From the NCBI GenBank assembly GCA_002507545.1, contig DAVR01000043.1, positions 1-38,221 on the forward strand: a stretch of DNA of 38,221 nt. The letters run 5' to 3'. The position numbers and the translations under genes were made by a program. The notes below the pieces were generated by a model. It saw nothing but the letters and a program-made list of their open reading frames with translations, had not been told where the DNA came from and searched no databases. The stretch's first letter is position 1, and each line of letters opens with the position of its first letter. Below are positions 1 through 9,171 of this stretch, piece by piece. Origin of the DNA: Archaeoglobus sp. UBA230 (GTDB lineage Archaea; Halobacteriota; Archaeoglobi; Archaeoglobales; Archaeoglobaceae).

Positions 1-749
1 CTGATAGGGCGAAGGGTATGCTCCTTGTTGCGAGGACAACACCTCCAGAGAAGGCTCCAAGAAGAACTCTCGGAATAACCCTGTTTCTGGTGGATTTACC
101 CAGCGAGGCGGTCAAGTGGAATCCCATTCCCAAGCACGCGATAAACTTCTCGAAAACCTGTGAGATTAGTATAAGCAATCTCCGTGTGGGAGAGGATGCA
201 ATTCTGGGTGAGAAGGATTTGGGATGGTATCTCCTGCTTGATGTTCTGAATCCGGAGAGGATGAGTGCTGCTGCAGGAGCCATAGGTGGGGCAAAGCTTG
301 CCATAAGCAAGGCGGTTGAGTATTCAAAGCAGAGGAAGGTCTTTGCTGACCCAATTGGGAGCTATCAGGGCTTGCAGTTTCCTCTGGCGGAGGCTTATGC
401 GGCACTGGAATGTGCGAGGTTGATGATGTACAAGGCTGCGTGGCTCTACGATACAAAGTTTAAGAGCGAGGACGTCAAGGACCCAAAGAAAAGGGTGGAG
501 ATGGCAGCAGTTTTTAGAGAAATAGGGGATGCGGCCAACATGGCGAAGGCTGTGGCGGTTGAGAATTCACTCAAGGCGGTTTACTGGGCAATGCAGACCT
601 TCGGTGGATACGGCTACGCGAAGGAGTATGATGTTGAGAGGTGGTGGAGAGAGGTTAATCTGCTCCGATTGGCTCCAGTAACGCAGCAGATGGCTCTGAA
701 TTACATAGCAGAGCACATCCTCGGAATGCCGAGGAGTTACAGAATTTAG
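1..749 (+). CDS. Acyl-CoA dehydrogenase, C-terminal part (cut by window edge)
   Basis: This is the C-terminal portion of an acyl-CoA dehydrogenase, the FAD enzyme that introduces the alpha-beta double bond in fatty acyl-CoA oxidation. The frame is open from base 3, upstream of the first ATG at 18, so the gene begins outside the window. Visible parts are the end of the middle beta domain and the C-terminal helical domain: the ER-x-SAAAGAIGGAKLA stretch, then FGGYGYAKEYDVERWWREV, the usual signature near the flavin and active site, and a closing helix. It is followed after 4 nt by an acyl-CoA synthetase and then by thiolase-fold genes, so it is the first visible gene of a fatty or aromatic acyl-CoA degradation operon. 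The acyl chain specificity cannot be read. Confidence 0.92.
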   Translation, partial: DRAKGMLLVARTTPPEKAPRRTLGITLFLVDLPSEAVKWNPIPKHAINFSKTCEISISNLRVGEDAILGEKDLGWYLLLDVLNPERMSAAAGAIGGAKLAISKAVEYSKQRKVFADPIGSYQGLQFPLAEAYAALECARLMMYKAAWLYDTKFKSEDVKDPKKRVEMAAVFREIGDAANMAKAVAVENSLKAVYWAMQTFGGYGYAKEYDVERWWREVNLLRLAPVTQQMALNYIAEHILGMPRSYRI

Positions 750-753
750 TGGC

Positions 754-2574
754 ATGACAAGGGTTAGAAAAATCGTTAAAGGCGAGGAACTCAAAGTTGA
801 GCGAAGGGAGACACTCAGCGAGATGTTCTGGGGTGTAGTAGCTAAGCATTCAAACATACCAGCAATTGGATACTGGAGTGACGGAGAGTTGAAATATATC
901 AACTACAGAGAGTTTGGAGATAGGGTTAAAGAACTGGCAGAGGTTCTGATTTCTTCTGGACTTAGAAAGGGTGACAGGGTTGCGATTTATGCGGATACAA
1001 GATACGAGTGGGAGATAGCAGACCTTGCGGTTCTGACTGCTGGTGGGATTGTTGTAACTATCCACAGCGTGCTGAACAGGCAGCAGGTTGAATATATCTT
1101 GAAGGACTCGGAGAGCAGGTTGGTTTTCACCGAGAAAAAGTATGCTGACAACCTTCCAAAAGATGTTGAGGTGTTCCTTCTTGATGAGATCAGCCAATTG
1201 AATGGAGGAGAGATCACGGATGAGAAATACGAGGAAAGGTGGAGGAGTGTGGGGCCCGATGATGTGGCGAGCATAGTTTACACATCGGGGACAACAGGAG
1301 AGCCGAAAGGTGCGATGCTCACCCACTGGAACTGGAGATTCAATGCTTTATCTGTGATGTCCATCACCCCCTTTTATCCCGGCGAACCGCACATCTGCTA
1401 TCTTCCCCTCAGTCACGTCTACCAGAGGCTCGTTTTCTTTGCTGGAGTTTCAAGAGCTGCAACGGCAGTTTTCTGTACCCCTCAGCAGTTTCTTGAAACT
1501 TCAAGGGCTGTAAAGCCGGTCGGTTTGGTGGTTGTGCCGAGGATACTTGAGAGGGTTAACGCGGGCATTCTTGAGAGGGTCGAGAAATCCTCCAAGCTTG
1601 CTAAAAAACTGTTCTACTGGTCGAGAAATGTTGCGGTAGAGTGTGGGAGGAGAATGAGCAGGGGAGAAGGATACGGATTATGGCTCAGCTTTAAGAGGTT
1701 TTTAGCCGATAAGCTCGTCTACAGTAAGATAAGAAAAAATCTGGGTCTCCAGAGAATCAGGTTCGTCTGTTCTTCTGCTGCCGAACTCCAGAAGGAGCTT
1801 GCCTATATGTTCAACGGAATGGGCATTCCCGTCATAGAGGGTTATGGCCTGACAGAAGTTGCAGCACCCTCCAATCTCAACCCCGTTGGTAGGTTCAAGC
1901 CCGGAACAGTAGGCCCTCCAATTCCCGGAGTGGAGGAGGCGATTGCGGAGGATGGAGAGATTCTCATCAGGGGAGACAACGTGATGAAAGGCTACTGGAA
2001 AAAAGATGATGAAACGAGAAATGCCTTCACCCCCGACGGGTGGTTGAAGACGGGTGATTTGGGCGAGTTTGATGAGGATGGATATCTGATTTTTCTCGGA
2101 AGGAAGAAACACATAATAGTGCTTGACACGGGAAAGAATGTTTCTCCAATTCCCATAGAGGAGGAACTTCTGAAAAATCCGCTTGTCTCAGATGTTGTCA
2201 TTATCGGAGACGGGAAGCCATACATTACAGCCCTAATAATTCCGAACTTTGAAATGCTGATTAATATTGCCGAAGAAGGTCAGATAGACTACGACAGAAC
2301 CAAGACGAGGACTGTGAGAGGTATTTCCGGGGAAGAAGAAGTTGTGGCGGTTGACGAGAGGCTCGTGGAAAACCCAGAGATTCTGGAGGTTTACGGTAGA
2401 ATCGTTGAGGATGTTAACGGCAACCTCGCCTCTCATGAGAGAATTAAGAGGTTCAAACTGCTGCCGGAAGCCTTCACAATAGATAAGGGAGAAATCACTC
2501 CGACGATGAAAAAGCGAAGACACGTGATTTTGAAGCGATACGAGAAATTTATTGAAGAAATGTACAGGAGGTGA
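754..2574 (+). CDS. Long-chain acyl-CoA synthetase (AMP-forming)
   Basis: An adenylate-forming ligase that activates a carboxylic acid to acyl-AMP and then acyl-CoA. The 606 residues are close to the usual 600-660 of long-chain ligases. The P-loop-like A3 motif YTSGTTGEPKGAMLTH lies near residue 175, the A5 motif EGYGLTEVAAPS near 365, and A7/A8 motifs (GWLKTGDLGEFDEDGYL and FLGRKKHIIV) near 430-455. The C-terminal lysine region KRRHVILKRYEK is present. ATG at 754 follows the upstream stop by 4 nt, so translation is probably coupled. The gene's own stop lies inside the ribosome site of the next gene. It would supply acyl-CoA to the neighbouring dehydrogenase. Confidence 0.93.
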   Translation: MTRVRKIVKGEELKVERRETLSEMFWGVVAKHSNIPAIGYWSDGELKYINYREFGDRVKELAEVLISSGLRKGDRVAIYADTRYEWEIADLAVLTAGGIVVTIHSVLNRQQVEYILKDSESRLVFTEKKYADNLPKDVEVFLLDEISQLNGGEITDEKYEERWRSVGPDDVASIVYTSGTTGEPKGAMLTHWNWRFNALSVMSITPFYPGEPHICYLPLSHVYQRLVFFAGVSRAATAVFCTPQQFLETSRAVKPVGLVVVPRILERVNAGILERVEKSSKLAKKLFYWSRNVAVECGRRMSRGEGYGLWLSFKRFLADKLVYSKIRKNLGLQRIRFVCSSAAELQKELAYMFNGMGIPVIEGYGLTEVAAPSNLNPVGRFKPGTVGPPIPGVEEAIAEDGEILIRGDNVMKGYWKKDDETRNAFTPDGWLKTGDLGEFDEDGYLIFLGRKKHIIVLDTGKNVSPIPIEEELLKNPLVSDVVIIGDGKPYITALIIPNFEMLINIAEEGQIDYDRTKTRTVRGISGEEEVVAVDERLVENPEILEVYGRIVEDVNGNLASHERIKRFKLLPEAFTIDKGEITPTMKKRRHVILKRYEKFIEEMYRR

Positions 2575-2578
2575 TTTT

Positions 2579-3646
2579 TTGAGAATTGGGATTGTTGGTA
2601 TAGGTTTTACAGAGTTTGGTATCCATAAGGAGCCCTTTTACAACCTTGCATTCACAGCAGCGAAAAGGGCTCTGGATGATGCAGGAATCGAGAGGAGGGA
2701 GGTGGACAGCTTCATCCTCGGCGGTTACGACAATCTCGGAGTGGGGAGAACAATATCAAACATGTATACCGCCCCTGCCGCTGGAGCCTATCTAAGGCAC
2801 GAAATCAGGGTGAGCGATGACGCTCTGTTTGCCCTGCCTTTAGCCTACATGAGGCTGAGACACAGGTCGGATGTAACGATGCTTCTCGCTTTCGGCCACA
2901 GTTCCGAAACACCGATTGAGCTTGTTGAACTGCAGAGCCTTGACCCTTTCTTTCACCGCCCCCTGAACCTCACCCTGCCAGCCTTCTTCGCCATGCAGAG
3001 CTATGCTTACAGAAGCAGATACGATGTTGACGATGAAAAGCTCGCGGAAGTGGTTGTCAGAATGAGAGAGAAGGGTTCAAAGAGTTCCTTAGCGTTCCTA
3101 AGGGATAAGGTAAAGGTTGAGGATGTGCTGAATTCGGAAATTGTCTCCTATCCCCTAAGAAAGCTGGAGATGGCGGAATGGTGTGATGGGTGTGTTGCCC
3201 TCATCTTAGCAGAGGAGACGGTAGCAAAGAGGATTGCAGACGAAATCGTGTGGCTTGATGGGGTGGGATGGAGTGTGGAGAACTACTACTTTGATAGAGA
3301 ATTTCACAGACTTCCCTTTGTAACCAAGAGTGCCGAGATGGCCTTCAAAATGGCAAAAAAGGAGAGGAGAGATGTGGAGGCTCTTGAAATCTGCGATCTC
3401 ACTGTTGATTATCACTGCATGATTCTGGAGGCTCTTGGATTTGCAGAAGAGGGAGGAGGATGGGATTACAATGGAGATGTGAACAGCTCCGGAGGGGCTC
3501 TCTGTACCAACGCCTACGGCTCCACAGGAGTTTTTCTGCTCGCGAATCTTGCCATGAGGATCAGAAAGGGAGAGATAGACTGCGGGCTCGCTCAGTCAAT
3601 GAGCGGATACGCTCAGAAGTCCTGCGTTGCGATTCTGGAGGGGTAG
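2579..3646 (+). CDS. Thiolase-fold protein 1 (SCP2/acetyl-CoA acetyltransferase-like), no nucleophilic Cys
   Basis: A thiolase-superfamily protein of about 355 residues. I chose the TTG start at 2579 because GGAGGTGA at 2567-2574 sits just ahead of it; a longer frame opens at 2552 inside the previous gene. The N-terminal strand IGIVGIGFTEFG and the C-terminal SSGGALC-TNAYGSTG loop are typical of archaeal SCP2-type thiolases. However, there is no cysteine at all in the first 180 or so residues, so the usual nucleophile (Cys near residue 85-90) is missing, and the loop that normally reads GHP reads TNA. It pairs with a second thiolase-fold protein and a DUF35 protein. Annotation pipelines would call it acetyl-CoA acetyltransferase, but normal thiolysis is doubtful. 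Confidence 0.85.
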   Translation: MRIGIVGIGFTEFGIHKEPFYNLAFTAAKRALDDAGIERREVDSFILGGYDNLGVGRTISNMYTAPAAGAYLRHEIRVSDDALFALPLAYMRLRHRSDVTMLLAFGHSSETPIELVELQSLDPFFHRPLNLTLPAFFAMQSYAYRSRYDVDDEKLAEVVVRMREKGSKSSLAFLRDKVKVEDVLNSEIVSYPLRKLEMAEWCDGCVALILAEETVAKRIADEIVWLDGVGWSVENYYFDREFHRLPFVTKSAEMAFKMAKKERRDVEALEICDLTVDYHCMILEALGFAEEGGGWDYNGDVNSSGGALCTNAYGSTGVFLLANLAMRIRKGEIDCGLAQSMSGYAQKSCVAILEG

Positions 3647-3647
3647 C

Positions 3648-4805
3648 ATGAGGGTTGCAGTTGTCGGTTTCGGCCAGACACCTTTCAGGACGAAGAGGAA
3701 GGATAAAACTCACCCAGAACTCGCCTTTGAGGCTGTTAATGCAGCATTGGAGCATGCGGGATTGGAGTTGAAGGACATAGAAGCAGTAGCTTATGGGTCT
3801 ATGGACCCCTTTGATGGTATTTACTGTCCTGAAAGATGGGATTCCACGGCTTGCGGTCTGGAAAAGCCGATAATGAAAATCTCCACGGGTGGGACGACAG
3901 GAATGACCACAGCCTTGGCAGCTTACGAGCATGTAGCCAGTGGCCTGTTCGATTTGGTCATGGCAGTGTGCGTTCAGAGGGTTGGAGAGTGTGTGGACGC
4001 TCAACCAGTCCTGAATACCGCTGTTGATCCGATATACGAGAGATACTCCGGATTAGGAGCCATACACGTAGCTTCCTTCCAAGCTACTGCCTACATGGCA
4101 AAGTACAACGCTACGGAAGAAGATTTAGCTTGGGTGAGCGTTAAGGATCACAAAAATGCACTGAAAAACCCATACGCGCACATCAAAATGGATGTGAGTG
4201 TTGATGACGTTCTCAACAGTAGGGTTGTCTGTTCCCCACTGAAGCTTCTGGAGTGTTGTCCAAGGAGTGATGGGGCTGCTGCTGTGATTTTTGCCTCCGA
4301 GGATTTGGCAAGGAAGATCAGGGACAATCCCGCATGGGTGGTTGCAGAAACCACAATCAGTGACAGCTACTACCTCGGTGACAGGTTGAGCTTTGCGGAG
4401 TGGGATTCCTTAGCCATCGCTGGAAGGAGACTTTTTAGAGATGCAGGTATAGAGAATCCGGGAAAGGACATTGATGTGGCAGAGCTGTACTCACCCTTCA
4501 CGATTCAGGAGATTTTAGAGTTGGAAGCTCTTGGATTTGCCGAGAAGGGGATGGGAAAGGAGTTCGCGAGAGAGGGTGTAACTTTTATGGATGGAGACAT
4601 TCCAACCAATCCCTCGGGAGGTGTGCTGTGCACCAATCCGATAGGTGCTACAGGGTTGGTGAGGTTTGGCGAAGCAGCACTTCAGGTGATGGGAGAAGCC
4701 GAAAATCAGGTTGACGGTGCTGAAGTAGCGTTAAGTCATGCGTGGGGTGGAACGTTACAGTTTCACACCCTTGCCGTGCTATCATCAAAGAAAAAGCTGG
4801 GGTGA
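3648..4805 (+). CDS. Thiolase-fold protein 2 (SCP2-type thiolase-like), nucleophile replaced
   Basis: A 385-residue thiolase-family protein. ATG at 3648 is preferred over the upstream in-frame ATG at 3627 because GGAGGGG lies at 3636-3642 and it begins with the family-typical MRVAVVGFGQTPF. The central helix reads ISTGGTTGMTTALAAYEHVASG, where canonical thiolases have a Cys-x-Ser/Thr-Gly; Thr or Ser occupies the nucleophile position. The C-terminal NPSGG-VLCTNPIGATG loop keeps the fold but has Asn where the catalytic His of GHP would be. It begins one base after the preceding thiolase's stop codon and its own stop lies in the ribosome site of the DUF35 gene, so the three are very likely one complex. 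Confidence 0.87.
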   Translation: MRVAVVGFGQTPFRTKRKDKTHPELAFEAVNAALEHAGLELKDIEAVAYGSMDPFDGIYCPERWDSTACGLEKPIMKISTGGTTGMTTALAAYEHVASGLFDLVMAVCVQRVGECVDAQPVLNTAVDPIYERYSGLGAIHVASFQATAYMAKYNATEEDLAWVSVKDHKNALKNPYAHIKMDVSVDDVLNSRVVCSPLKLLECCPRSDGAAAVIFASEDLARKIRDNPAWVVAETTISDSYYLGDRLSFAEWDSLAIAGRRLFRDAGIENPGKDIDVAELYSPFTIQEILELEALGFAEKGMGKEFAREGVTFMDGDIPTNPSGGVLCTNPIGATGLVRFGEAALQVMGEAENQVDGAEVALSHAWGGTLQFHTLAVLSSKKKLG

Positions 4806-4809
4806 TGTT

Positions 4810-5265
4810 ATGGAGGTTAAGGAGTTTGAGGTGTGGTGGAAGATTCCTTTCAAGCATTCTGCCGGTTTGCATGCAACGAAGTTCTTTGAGGGGTTAAAGG
4901 AGGGAAAGATTCTTGGAGTCAGATGTGAGAAGTGCGGAAGGGTCCTTGTCCCCCCAAGAGCCTTCTGCGAGAGGTGTCATACTGAGACTTCGGAGTGGGT
5001 TGAGGTGAGTGACGAAGGGGTGGTTAAAACTTTAACAGTGACCTACATGAAGTTCACTGGTCTTCCAGACCCCCCTTACGCCGTGGGGGTTGTGAAGCTT
5101 GATGGGGCTGATACAGGCATGCTCTGCTTCCTCGGCGGAATAGACCTTTCAGACTGGCGAAAGGTTCATGAGACCTTTAAGCCGGGAACGAGAGTTAAAG
5201 CGGTGTGGAAGGAGGAGAGGGAGGGGAAGATTACGGACATAGAGTATTTCAGGCCATTAGACTGA
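4810..5265 (+). CDS. DUF35 OB-fold acyl-CoA-associated zinc-ribbon protein
   Basis: A 151-residue protein with an N-terminal helix, a rubredoxin-like zinc ribbon (CEKCG ... CERCH, around residues 39-58) and a C-terminal OB fold, which is the DUF35 arrangement. Such proteins partner thiolase-fold enzymes, for example the DUF35 partners of bacterial steroid side-chain aldolases and of BbsAB. ATG 4810 is chosen because GGGGTGATG lies just upstream; an in-frame extension to 4738 would overlap the previous gene and lacks family similarity. It ends the acyl-CoA operon: a T-rich tract follows. Confidence 0.9.
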   Translation: MEVKEFEVWWKIPFKHSAGLHATKFFEGLKEGKILGVRCEKCGRVLVPPRAFCERCHTETSEWVEVSDEGVVKTLTVTYMKFTGLPDPPYAVGVVKLDGADTGMLCFLGGIDLSDWRKVHETFKPGTRVKAVWKEEREGKITDIEYFRPLD

Positions 5266-5266
5266 T

Positions 5267-5280
5267 ATTTTTATTTTTCA
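5267..5280 (+). terminator. Possible T-rich archaeal terminator after the acyl-CoA operon
   Basis: The stretch following the DUF35 stop codon reads ATATTTTTATTTTTC. Oligo-T tracts end transcription in archaea without needing a hairpin. It separates the operon from the TTG-started gene at 5319. This is a sequence-only suggestion. Confidence 0.4.
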
Positions 5281-5318
5281 CCGCAAAAGCCATAAGAAGG
5301 TGTCAAATAGATTAAACG

Positions 5319-6206
5319 TTGAGGCTCGGTTTGGTTGTAAACCCTTTGGCCGGTGGAGGGCTGAATGGAGAAAAAATTGAGCTTATTCGTAATACTCTGA
5401 AAAAGCTTTCTGGAGAGGTTTACACCTCAAAGACGATAGCCAAGACCGTAGGGGTTGAGGCGAGGGTCGTTGACTTACCCACCAAAGGAACGAGAGAGGA
5501 TACGTTAAATCTTGTCAGAAAGCTTGATCCGATCGTTGATCTAATTGTAATTTTTGGCGGTGATGGAACGATGAGCGATGCTGCTTCTGCAAGGCCGAAA
5601 AAACCATTACTCTGTATCGGAATCGGGACGACGAATGTCAGTCCCGTCTTGGCTCCTAAGGATTTCGACCCAAAAAATCTAAGAGAGGTCAAAATGAGGG
5701 GTTTGGAGGTTGTGATAGGAGACGAAAAGAGAATAGCCTTCAACGATGTCGTTGTTGGTTCCACAATACTGTCAACGGTTGGTGGGAGGAGTGTGCAGGT
5801 TGATGCCAGAGAATTCATGAAAGGAAAGAAGGTTGTGACACCACCAAGGAAATTCAAAGCGAGGGTTGAGGTCGGAGGAAGGATTATTGAGGGTTTTTTC
5901 GGTAACATATTTGTTGCTCTGAGTGATACAAGATTTCTTGGGAAGGGTATTGCTGGTGGTGCATCACTTTCAGCTTTTCTCGGATTCAAAGCCGTTGTTG
6001 CATGCATCAGTGAGGGGATAGTAGTTTCAACATACACGAAAGAGGATGTAATGCAACTGGAGCCCATTGTCACGAACACGATAAGCTTCGACGACGAAAT
6101 TGTAAGAATTTGGGCGAATGAGGTTATCTCATGCGACGGAAATCCGATCGGAGAGGGATATGCTGAAGTGAGGGTCGTTGAGAGTGCTGTGAAAGTGCTA
6201 AAGTGA
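5319..6206 (+). CDS. ATP-NAD kinase-like protein (COG3199-type)
   Basis: A 295-residue protein of the NAD kinase/diacylglycerol kinase superfamily. It starts with LGLVVNPLAGGG, contains the catalytic-type FGGDGTMSDAA motif near residue 80, the IGIGTTNVSP nucleotide-binding loop near 105, and a C-terminal beta-rich domain ending around SCDGNPIGEG. These features suit phosphorylation of NAD(H) or a related substrate. Members of this branch (with AcoX-like proteins) are often longer, about 350 residues, so this one is short. The only reasonable start is TTG at 5319. The true substrate cannot be read from sequence, and a canonical NAD kinase may exist elsewhere in the genome. Confidence 0.75.
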   Translation: MRLGLVVNPLAGGGLNGEKIELIRNTLKKLSGEVYTSKTIAKTVGVEARVVDLPTKGTREDTLNLVRKLDPIVDLIVIFGGDGTMSDAASARPKKPLLCIGIGTTNVSPVLAPKDFDPKNLREVKMRGLEVVIGDEKRIAFNDVVVGSTILSTVGGRSVQVDAREFMKGKKVVTPPRKFKARVEVGGRIIEGFFGNIFVALSDTRFLGKGIAGGASLSAFLGFKAVVACISEGIVVSTYTKEDVMQLEPIVTNTISFDDEIVRIWANEVISCDGNPIGEGYAEVRVVESAVKVLK

Positions 6207-6243
6207 AAGTAAGCGTTATAAAGCACCGCTCTTTTCTCTCAAT

Positions 6244-7872
6244 ATGCTCGATTTCAACTTCTGCATAGCGGGGGCGGCAGGAGATGGGGTAAAGGAGGCA
6301 GGGGAGATTCTGGCAGAGCTCCTTTCGAATATAGGATACAGTGTTTTTGTTTATCAGGAATACGAGTCTCTCATCAGGGGAGGCCATAACGCGAGTGTTG
6401 TGAGATGCTCTGATAAAAGAATTCACTCTCATCGCTACTATTATGACGCAATGATATGTCTGGAGGATTACGTAATAGATATTCACAAACAGAGGTTGAG
6501 AGGTTTTCTTATTCATGACTCAAAATTTGAGTGTGACTTTCAACCTTCCTTTTCAGTGCCTATGCTGGAAATTGTCAGAGAAGCAGGGATGCCAAAGCTT
6601 TTTCGAAATGCTGCAGCTCTTGGAGCATTATGCTACATACTCGGAATAGATTTTGAGGAACTTGCAAGAACCTTTGTAGCCAAATACGGTGACAAAGCCG
6701 AAAAAGATGTGGAAATTGCGAAGAAGGCGTATGAGCACTCAATGGAAAACTACAAGAGGGTTTTAAACCTCCCAAATGTATCAGGAGATGGTAGGAGAAG
6801 AGTCGTTTCGGGAAGTGAGGCAATTGCGATGGGGATGGTGAGTGCTGGACTGAGCCACTACTATGCCTATCCCATGACTCCTGCCTCACCCATTCTTCAC
6901 TTTCTCGCAAAGAGTAAGCTGATTATAGCGGTGCAACCTGAAAACGAAATTGCTGCGATTATGATGGCAATTGGGAGTGCTTTTGCTGGAAAAAGGAGTG
7001 CTGTAGGCACGAGTGGAGGAGGTTTTGCACTGATGAGCGAAAGTATAAGCCTTGCCGGGATGGCTGAGATTCCGCTGCTGATTGTGCTGGCTCAGAGAAG
7101 TGGACCTTCAACAGGTATGGCGACCTTTACGGCTCAGGAGGACTTGTATTTTGCGCTGAATCCGGCTCACGGAGAGTTTCCACTTATCGTCGCCTCACCG
7201 CTGACAATAGGTGATGCCTTCTCACTCTCAGCTACGCTTCTCAACCTGGCTTGGTGTTTCCAGACGCCTGCAATTTTGCTTACCGAGAAGCACCTGACCG
7301 AAAGTTACGAGTCAGTCGAATTTGATGAAGATGAAGGTATGGAAGAGATTGAAATCTTCAATTCCGAGACGGATGAGATTTTTCCGAGATATGAGATTAC
7401 CAATAGCGGCATATCGAGGTATGCGATTCCCCCAGCAGTGGTAAAGGCGAACAGCAATGAGCACGACGAGTTCGGAATAACGATTGATGATGCAGATGTG
7501 GCGAGGAGAATGTACGCGAAGAGAATGAGGAAGGAAAAGGCGATAAAGAAGAAGGTTGAGAGGCTGAATCCCTACATTTTCGCCGGAAAGGGAAAGGACA
7601 TTGTCGTCACCTGGGGATCGAATTTTGGAGCTGTGATTGAAGCAGCAGAAGAGCTTGGCTACTCGGTTGTAGGAATAAGGTTTCTCCGCCCACTGATTCT
7701 ACCGAAGTTTAAGGGAGAAGTTATGTGCGTTGAGTGCAACTACACTGGTTTGCTTGCAGAGATGATTGAGAAAGGGACTGGGGTGAGGGTCAGAAGGATT
7801 CTAAGATGGGATGGAAGACCCTTCACGCCAGAGGAGGTAAAACATGCCCTGACGAAGGAGGTGAGAGATTGA
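6244..7872 (+). CDS. 2-oxoacid:ferredoxin oxidoreductase, fused gamma-alpha subunit
   Basis: The large subunit of a 2-oxoacid:ferredoxin oxidoreductase, which decarboxylates a 2-oxoacid to acyl-CoA and passes electrons to ferredoxin. The gamma-type domain occupies about residues 1-180 (FCIAGAAGDGVKEAGEIL, then EYESLIRGGHNAS). The alpha-type pyrophosphate-binding domain follows from about residue 190, with YPMTPAS, a variant of the YPITP motif known from Sulfolobus enzymes. A C-terminal transketolase-C-like domain is present. The next gene, overlapping by 4 nt, is the beta subunit. No separate delta ferredoxin subunit is encoded, as in the two-subunit type. Position after the acyl-CoA operon suggests branched, fatty or aromatic 2-oxoacid metabolism, but substrate is open. 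Confidence 0.9.
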   Translation: MLDFNFCIAGAAGDGVKEAGEILAELLSNIGYSVFVYQEYESLIRGGHNASVVRCSDKRIHSHRYYYDAMICLEDYVIDIHKQRLRGFLIHDSKFECDFQPSFSVPMLEIVREAGMPKLFRNAAALGALCYILGIDFEELARTFVAKYGDKAEKDVEIAKKAYEHSMENYKRVLNLPNVSGDGRRRVVSGSEAIAMGMVSAGLSHYYAYPMTPASPILHFLAKSKLIIAVQPENEIAAIMMAIGSAFAGKRSAVGTSGGGFALMSESISLAGMAEIPLLIVLAQRSGPSTGMATFTAQEDLYFALNPAHGEFPLIVASPLTIGDAFSLSATLLNLAWCFQTPAILLTEKHLTESYESVEFDEDEGMEEIEIFNSETDEIFPRYEITNSGISRYAIPPAVVKANSNEHDEFGITIDDADVARRMYAKRMRKEKAIKKKVERLNPYIFAGKGKDIVVTWGSNFGAVIEAAEELGYSVVGIRFLRPLILPKFKGEVMCVECNYTGLLAEMIEKGTGVRVRRILRWDGRPFTPEEVKHALTKEVRD

Positions 7873-8645
7873 TCTCCGTCAGAACCGGTGTGAGAGTTTC
7901 TTGGTGCCCTGGCTGTGGAAACTTCGCGATACTGAGAGCCTTTGAAAAGGTCGTTAAAAGGCTGATTGAGGAGGGGATAGGGAAGGGGAATATCGTTGTA
8001 TCATCGGGAATAGGCTGTCACGGAAAGATCGTTGATTACCTCACTCTGCCAAGCTTTCACGTGATTCACGGTAGAGTCCCTCCTTTTTTAACCGGTCTCA
8101 AGCTTGCAAACCCGAAACTGATTTCCGTGGGGTTCGTTGGAGATGGAGACGGTTTGAGCGAGGGTGTTGAGCATCTGGTGCATGCTGCAAGAAGGAACAC
8201 TGATATAGCGATTTTTCTGCACAACAATGGTGTTTTCGGGCTTACAACAGGTCAGGTTACAGCAACAAGTCCAAAAGGAGCGAAAGGAAAGTCCACACCC
8301 TACGGCAACCCCGAAAAACCTCTCAACCCATGTTCGCTCATGCTGGTGAGCGGTGCCACGTTTGTTGCAAGGGTTTTCGCCGGAAAACACTCCCAGCTTG
8401 TAGAGATAATGTACTCGGCAATAAAGCACAGAGGATTCTCTTTCGTTGAAATATTACAGCCTTGTGTGAGTTTTAACGATTTCTGGTATCTGAAGGATGA
8501 AATTCATGAGGTTGAGATAGCTGAGAGTGTGGATGAAGCCCTGAAGCTTTGCAGCGATCCGAGAGCATGTGGAATATTCTACCGGAAAGAAGAAGAGACG
8601 TTTGAGAATACCATTGACAGAATTTACAGTCAACAAAGAGTCTAA
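7869..8645 (+). CDS. 2-oxoacid:ferredoxin oxidoreductase, beta subunit
   Basis: The 258-residue thiamine-diphosphate-binding beta subunit. I chose TTG at 7869, overlapping the alpha stop (TTGA), because GGAGGTGAG lies at 7857-7865; the in-frame ATG at 7806 is inside the alpha gene. It begins [18 protein letters not shown]. Four cysteines match the cluster ligands of two-subunit enzymes: two in WCPGCG, one in SGIGCHGK and one in LQPCVSFND. The thiamine diphosphate motif is [20 protein letters not shown]. Together with the preceding subunit it forms a complete enzyme. Confidence 0.92.
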   Translation: MISVRTGVRVSWCPGCGNFAILRAFEKVVKRLIEEGIGKGNIVVSSGIGCHGKIVDYLTLPSFHVIHGRVPPFLTGLKLANPKLISVGFVGDGDGLSEGVEHLVHAARRNTDIAIFLHNNGVFGLTTGQVTATSPKGAKGKSTPYGNPEKPLNPCSLMLVSGATFVARVFAGKHSQLVEIMYSAIKHRGFSFVEILQPCVSFNDFWYLKDEIHEVEIAESVDEALKLCSDPRACGIFYRKEEETFENTIDRIYSQQRV

Positions 8646-8658
8646 GTGGGGAGAAAAG

Positions 8659-9171
8659 ATGGAGGTTTACGTTCTCAGACTCGGTCACAGACCTGAGAGA
8701 GACAAAAGGATTTCGACCCATGTTGCCCTCACAGCGAGAGCTTTCGGGGCTAAGGGTATATACTTCGACAAGGAGGATAAATCGGTTTTTGAAAGTGTGA
8801 AAGATGTTGTTGAAAGATGGGGCGGTGATTTTTTTGTCGAGGTGGCAAACTGGAGAAGACTTCTGAAGGAGTTTGAAGGGCTAAAAATCCACCTAACGAT
8901 GTACGGATTGCCATTGCCTCAGAAAATTGATGAGATAAAGAAAGCTAACAGGGTGCTTGTGGTTGTTGGAGCGGAAAAGGTTCCACCAGAGGTTTATGAG
9001 CTCTGCGATCTGAACATTTCTATTGGCACGCAGCCCCACAGCGAGGTTGCAGCATTAGCAGTTTTCCTCGACAGAGTGCTGGAAAGGGTTTTCGACTTGC
9101 AGTTTGACGATGCCAAGCTGAGGATCATTCCGAGCGAGAGGGGCAAGATCGTGGAAAGTAAAGAAGACTAA
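8659..9171 (+). CDS. tRNA (cytidine(56)-2'-O)-methyltransferase (aTrm56)
   Basis: A SPOUT-fold methyltransferase that 2'-O-methylates C56 in the T-loop of archaeal tRNAs. From the ATG at 8659 (preceded by GGGGAGAA) it is 170 residues and begins [20 protein letters not shown], the very conserved N-terminus of this family. Further family features are [20 protein letters not shown] near residue 77, [23 protein letters not shown] forming the trefoil knot near 100-125, and [15 protein letters not shown]. An in-frame extension to 8569 overlaps the preceding gene and is not needed. The last 4 bases overlap the convergent gene at 9168. Confidence 0.95.
   Translation: MEVYVLRLGHRPERDKRISTHVALTARAFGAKGIYFDKEDKSVFESVKDVVERWGGDFFVEVANWRRLLKEFEGLKIHLTMYGLPLPQKIDEIKKANRVLVVVGAEKVPPEVYELCDLNISIGTQPHSEVAALAVFLDRVLERVFDLQFDDAKLRIIPSERGKIVESKED

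Noticed and set aside
850..1326. Minus-strand open frame of 158 codons within the acyl-CoA synthetase gene
   Set aside because: It is antisense to conserved adenylation motifs and shows no domain or ribosome site.
2552..2578. Upstream start of thiolase-fold protein 1 at 2552
   Set aside because: It lies in the end of the preceding gene, while a TTG at 2579 follows GGAGGTGA and gives the family-typical N-terminus.
5420..6226. Long open frame (268 codons) on the minus strand opposite the ATP-NAD kinase-like gene
   Set aside because: Its translation is low-complexity, rich in Ser, Thr and Pro, and mirrors the plus-strand gene that carries clear kinase motifs.
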